From positions 74,775 to 138,774 of the forward strand of contig NZ_LT607418.1 of assembly GCF_900095225.1 (NCBI RefSeq): a stretch of DNA of 64,000 nt, given 5' to 3'. The position numbers and the translations under genes were made by a program. This document shows, in pieces, positions 60,713 to 64,000 of this stretch (within the stretch, counting starts at the first letter, position 1; every line of letters starts with the position of its first letter). The notes under the pieces are model-generated. The model was not told the DNA's origin, searched no databases, and saw nothing but the letters and a program-made list of their open reading frames with translations. The stretch is from Pseudomonas sp. UMAB-08 (lineage in GTDB: Bacteria > Pseudomonadota > Gammaproteobacteria > Pseudomonadales > Pseudomonadaceae).

Positions 60713-61031
60713 ATAGTGGTGCGGGAAGTTTGATTCAACCAACGTCCGAACCCGTCATAGTAGACAAACGATTGTAAAGGGCGGGCCGGGATATCGGATG
60801 CTCATGATCGGCGCAGACCCGGAGTGCGACGCGCCAGTCATGGTCAAGCTGGTCGTCGATGCCGAGGTAACAGTGGTCCTTTTTTACCAGTCGGGTGCCA
60901 TGCACCTCGGGCTAAATTTGATAGTGTCCATTCGAAGGCATACGATTGAGCGGGAAGGTGTCTAGGTACAAGTTATAGATCCGCCATGGTGACACCACGC
61001 CTGAAGCGGTCAGCAGACTGGGAGGTGTTAC
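60713..61031. other. Gap between porin and CmcJ-like genes
   Basis: No clear gene. A minus-strand frame at about 60732-60905 (GTG start; HGTRLVKKDHCYLGIDDQLD) looks codon-like but has no recognised family; GGAGG for the next gene is at 61021-61025. Confidence 0.35.
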
Positions 61032-61835
61032 TTGAAGCTCACAACTGATACGCCCGCTAGCGTCATCACGACACTTACCTACCTGGTCAAGCACGATGCG
61101 AAGCCCTATGTGCATACCGAGGCTCTGACCGGTAACAGTGAACCGCACTACTTTGCTGAGCAGGAGGAGCGCGAGGTCACGATACACAACGGTCGTCCGT
61201 TGGCAGACAGCCTTTCTCTGGACAAGCAGGGGTTTGAACTCCATCGGCGGGATACGGTGGTCGACGATCTCTACGACGATACCTCAGTGGAAAGCATCTA
61301 CTATGACGAGGTCAAGGCCTTGATCAAGGAGTTGACGGGCGCGAGCCGGGTCGTCATCTTCGACCACACCAAGCGCAGCGACGCCGAGCGGCGGGATATT
61401 CGCGGTCCAGCCAGCCGTGTGCATAATGACTACACCGACCGCTCGGGGCCTGAGCGTATTCGCGACGTGCTGGGTCAGGATCAGGCCGGCGCACAGGTGT
61501 CGGTGGCCCAGATTAACCTCTGGCGCCCGATGAGCGGGCCCGTCAAGCGCTCACCGCTGGCCGTGCTGGACGCCTCGACGCTCGACTCCAATGACCTGCT
61601 GGCCACCGACTTGGTCATCGGTGAGATCTACCACCTGGCCTACAATCCGCAACAGCGCTGGTACTATTTTCCGGACATGCGCCGTGACGAAGTCTTGCTG
61701 ATCAAGGGGTATGACTCACGTCACGACGGCCGTGCCCGCTTCACGCCCCATACCGCCTTCAAAGATCCCAACACGCCGCCGGGAGCCCCGCCGCGCGAGA
61801 GTATCGAAGTTCGCACCCTGGCCTTCTTTGATTAG
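61032..61835 (+). CDS. CmcJ/NvfI family oxidoreductase-like protein
   Basis: A 267-residue protein of the CmcJ/NvfI family, related to cephamycin CmcJ and fungal NvfI non-heme iron proteins. Landmarks are YYDEVKALIKELTGASRVVIFDHTKR, the metal-ligand-like RVHNDYTDRSG, the conserved INLWRPMSGPVKRSPLAVLD and FPDMRRDEVLLIKGYDSRHDGRARFTPHTAF. It starts with TTG 61032 after a perfect GGAGG; no ATG occurs nearby in frame. Substrate unknown; fungal-type secondary-metabolite or hydroxylation chemistry is possible. Confidence 0.7.
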   Translation: MKLTTDTPASVITTLTYLVKHDAKPYVHTEALTGNSEPHYFAEQEEREVTIHNGRPLADSLSLDKQGFELHRRDTVVDDLYDDTSVESIYYDEVKALIKELTGASRVVIFDHTKRSDAERRDIRGPASRVHNDYTDRSGPERIRDVLGQDQAGAQVSVAQINLWRPMSGPVKRSPLAVLDASTLDSNDLLATDLVIGEIYHLAYNPQQRWYYFPDMRRDEVLLIKGYDSRHDGRARFTPHTAFKDPNTPPGAPPRESIEVRTLAFFD

Positions 61836-61976
61836 GTTTTTGCCGCTTGGCGCGGGCCCCACGCCGCGCGGTGTTTGCCCCCATGCTTTCCAGGCGACCA
61901 CCCGCTTTGGTTGGTAGGGATGTGTTGATGTGCGCGGATAGCTGATCCACCCGTGATATGGCCTAACTTTAAAGAT

Positions 61977-63077
61977 TCAACGATACCTGAAGTTTAGTAA
62001 AACATAACAGATCATGATTGCTGTCAGGCCGACCAATATGTACTCAATACGGGATAGGAATATAACCAACCCACCTAGAGAAAACACGATCAAGGTGTTT
62101 TGTAGTATGTATTTCCTTATTTTAGGTACCGCTATGAAGTAGCCATATTGCTTGCCTAAGAAAAATAAGGCCATGCCGATGATTGACGTAATCTGGAAAT
62201 CGCACATCGCAATGTCATTCAAGATCGCATGCCTGATCAAATTTGCGAGAAGTGCTAGCCCCATAAATAGAAAAAGGTGCGAGTAGATTAAGGAGTGTCC
62301 ACTCATACTACTTTCATTTTTGCTCAGTAGGTAAAAGCTATCAAAATAGATCCACCAGATACTGCAAATCATGATAAATCCGGTGATTGCCGCCATCACA
62401 TTATAACGATCCCATTGAATGTCAGATAACCCTCCAGAAAGGCTAATTACCGACTCGCCCAATAAGATGAGGGTGAGTAAACCTAGTCGTTCAACCAAGT
62501 GTTCTGTATGTGCGGGCAATGGCTTTAGCTTACCCCAAGAAAATAAAGGGAGCAGAATGTCAAGAAAAATCCCAATGTAAGCGACAAGGTAACGCATAGG
62601 TGGGTCAAAAAGAATGGATGAAAGACTAACAACTGCGCTAACTAACAGGGCGAAGCCAAGCCTGGAGGAGAATTCGCTACGGTGATCGAATTTATTTATG
62701 GACGAAATGTACATAATACTGATGATGGCACGTATACCAAAATAGCAGGCAATAACAAGCGCATAGTTTACTTCCAATTCTTCCCCAATCCGTGCAGACA
62801 GCACAATGAGCAGCAACATTAAAAATAATGTTGCCAAGCGGTGAAGGTTACTGTCTGTATCAAACCTATTTGAGTAAATCGTGTGGCTGGACCAGATCCA
62901 CCATAATGGAACAAAAAGCAGTAAAAATGTCCATAATTGCTCCTGTTCAAAATGGCCGTGATGAAGATGTCCGAGAGTATGCGTAACCTTGCCAATTGCA
63001 ACAACAAAAATCAGGTCAAAAAACAACTCTAACCATGTGGCGTGTCGATTTTTTTCATAATACTTCAAAGATTTCAT
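61977..63077 (-). CDS. Low-temperature-requirement protein A (LtrA) family membrane protein
   Basis: A 366-residue integral membrane protein with about ten helices. The LtrA family signature NRHATWLELFFDLIFVVAIGKVTHTL is at residues 10-35, and HLVERLGLLTLILLGESVISL near the middle. Function is unknown. The gene is markedly AT-richer than its neighbours, indicating recent transfer. Confidence 0.85.
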   Translation of the reverse strand: MKSLKYYEKNRHATWLELFFDLIFVVAIGKVTHTLGHLHHGHFEQEQLWTFLLLFVPLWWIWSSHTIYSNRFDTDSNLHRLATLFLMLLLIVLSARIGEELEVNYALVIACYFGIRAIISIMYISSINKFDHRSEFSSRLGFALLVSAVVSLSSILFDPPMRYLVAYIGIFLDILLPLFSWGKLKPLPAHTEHLVERLGLLTLILLGESVISLSGGLSDIQWDRYNVMAAITGFIMICSIWWIYFDSFYLLSKNESSMSGHSLIYSHLFLFMGLALLANLIRHAILNDIAMCDFQITSIIGMALFFLGKQYGYFIAVPKIRKYILQNTLIVFSLGGLVIFLSRIEYILVGLTAIMICYVLLNFRYR

Positions 63078-63217
63078 TCGCTGCTGGCTCCGTGTGCACC
63101 TCTTTAATGTAGAAGGAAAATAACGGATAAGCGAACGGGTGGACGGGTATAGGCGTCAACCTTGGGGGGCGGTCGCAAAAACTGAGTGCAACACCTGACC
63201 TAGTCCACCACCACTAT
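63078..63217. other. LtrA promoter side and junction to the inverted-repeat element
   Basis: No gene; the composition shifts from AT-rich to GC-rich at about 63130, close to the inverted-repeat element. Confidence 0.4.
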
Positions 63218-63360
63218 TGGCGCTGATGCGATTTTGACCCAGGCTGCTGATTTTTACTGACCTATATGCGGCCTCCGAAATCCCGCAAAGACATCGTTTG
63301 CTGAGTATTCGGATGGGTCAATGAATTCCGGCAGCCTAGGTCAAAATCGCATCAGCGCCA
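63218..63360. mobile_element. 143-bp element with 30-bp terminal inverted repeats (MITE-like or solo IS ends)
   Basis: The left arm 63218-63247 (begins TGGCGCTGATGCGATTTTGA) is the inverse complement of the right arm 63331-63360 except for one mismatch. The 83-bp interior has no coding capacity. No target duplication is obvious. It sits where AT-rich LtrA DNA meets the MFS gene, so it may mark an insertion or deletion. Confidence 0.7.
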
Positions 63361-63451
63361 GCACAATCGGCGAAGAACGAAGGCCAGGACGTGTCACTTG
63401 GTATTCAAAACGTCTTTAGGCAGGGAAGTTTTGTTCGTTCAATGCGTTTTG

Positions 63452-64000
63452 CTAGTCAGCGGCTTGAACCAAATCAGCCACTGACCTATTACGTTGTCGA
63501 TACAAGACCATCGTTGCCGAGAACCCGCACAACGCTGCGAACATCAACCAATATGCCGGAGACGCCTTGTCCCCGGTTGACTGCACCAGAAAGGTCGATA
63601 TCGCCGGGGTAAACCCACCAAAAATTGCGGTCGCCAGGCTGAAGGCCAAAGAGAAACCCACCACCCGTACATTCTGTGGCATGACTTCGGTCAACGCCGC
63701 GACCATTGCACCGTTGTACATGCCGAAGAAGAACGAAAAGTACAGCAAAACCACCAACAATCGCTCAAAACTGGGGGCCTCAGCAAGCCAATGCATGGCC
63801 GGATACGCTGTGAAAATACACAGCAGCGAGATCGCCAATAGCAGTGGACGACGGCCGATTCGATCTGAAATCGCACCGCCGATGGGCAACCAAATGAAAT
63901 TGGTGAGGCCCACAAACAACGTCACCACCAGGCTATCAGTGGTGCTCAAGTGCAGCACCGTTCTTCCGAACGTTGGGGTGTATACGGTGATCAGGTAGAA
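63452..64000 (-). CDS. MHS family MFS transporter, C-terminal part (runs off the window)
   Basis: Leftward frame open to the right edge, encoding the C-terminal ~180 residues of a metabolite:H+ symporter: [28 protein letters not shown] is the loop signature of the second half, followed by four helices and a short tail VADLVQAAD. It resembles tricarballylate/citrate or alpha-ketoglutarate transporters. The N-terminal half lies outside the window. Confidence 0.88.
   Translation of the reverse strand, partial: FYLITVYTPTFGRTVLHLSTTDSLVVTLFVGLTNFIWLPIGGAISDRIGRRPLLLAISLLCIFTAYPAMHWLAEAPSFERLLVVLLYFSFFFGMYNGAMVAALTEVMPQNVRVVGFSLAFSLATAIFGGFTPAISTFLVQSTGDKASPAYWLMFAALCGFSATMVLYRQRNRSVADLVQAAD

Noticed and set aside
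1..64000. CRISPR arrays, rRNA genes, complete insertion sequences or prophage genes
   Set aside because: I saw no regularly spaced repeats, no rRNA segments, no transposase or integrase, and no phage structural genes; only the inverted-repeat element at 63218 suggests mobile DNA.

Overview
The window looks like a Pseudomonas chromosome or accessory region: GC-rich, Pseudomonas-style codon use, selB followed by selC at the left end, and catabolic genes typical of soil pseudomonads. No 16S rRNA or taxon marker is present, so the genus is inferred from gene content.

Region 1 (1-876) is the 3' end of selB and the selenocysteine tRNA gene. Region 2 (906-29347) is a large alkylphenol/phenol catabolic island. 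It begins with a LysR regulator divergent from a hydrophobic-compound module: a DUF1302 outer-membrane protein, a DUF1329 periplasmic protein, a YCF48/BNR repeat protein, an RND exporter-family protein, a chemoreceptor, and a DmpR/XylR-type sigma-54 activator. After a sigma-54 promoter (GG-N10-GC at 12568-12581) come catechol 2,3-dioxygenase and the six-gene phenol hydroxylase, then the lower meta-cleavage operon. The order R-B-K-L-M-N-O-P-C-E-H-I-F-G is the one I know from the lap long-chain alkylphenol cluster of Pseudomonas sp. KL28. The lower operon carries extra genes: an SDR lacking catalytic residues, a fused two-domain tautomerase, a 28-codon ORF and an XylT-like ferredoxin. A convergent thiolase / hydroxyacyl-CoA dehydrogenase / TetR operon with a divergent AraC regulator could handle acyl-CoA released from the side chain. 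A perfect LysR-type dyad (ATACC-N5-GGTAT, followed by CAGA) stands both in front of the transport module and in front of the lower meta operon, suggesting one LysR controls uptake and lower pathway while the sigma-54 activator controls the upper pathway.

Region 3 (29575-32640) is a scrambled junction: a C-terminally truncated chemoreceptor, an oppositely oriented chemoreceptor tail, a FlxA-like gene, a thymidylate-kinase-like gene and a cut-off NCS1 permease. Region 4 (32665-37359) is the glutarate / L-2-hydroxyglutarate pathway (aminotransferase, lhgO, glaH, divergent GntR regulator). Region 5 (37360-40438) holds a strange His-x-Asp heptad-repeat reading frame without a normal start and a GAF-PAS-GGDEF-EAL protein.

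Region 6 (40602-51611) looks like a 2-furoate catabolic cluster: a three-subunit molybdenum hydroxylase whose large subunit carries a fused CoxG/SRPBCC domain, an acyl-CoA synthetase, an enoyl-CoA hydratase-family protein, an MFS transporter, an alpha/beta hydrolase, XdhC and an AraC regulator. A 134-bp stretch upstream of this operon recurs upstream of an OprD-type porin at 59405, pointing to co-regulation of the porin.

Region 7 (51612-64000) is accessory and eroded: two AT-rich unknown genes, a frameshifted Kef antiporter, a LysR/quinone-oxidoreductase pair with a small monooxygenase, a luciferase-like monooxygenase interrupted by one TGA in place of an expected Trp, the porin, a CmcJ-like oxidoreductase, an AT-rich LtrA protein, a 30-bp inverted-repeat element and a partial MFS transporter running off the right edge.
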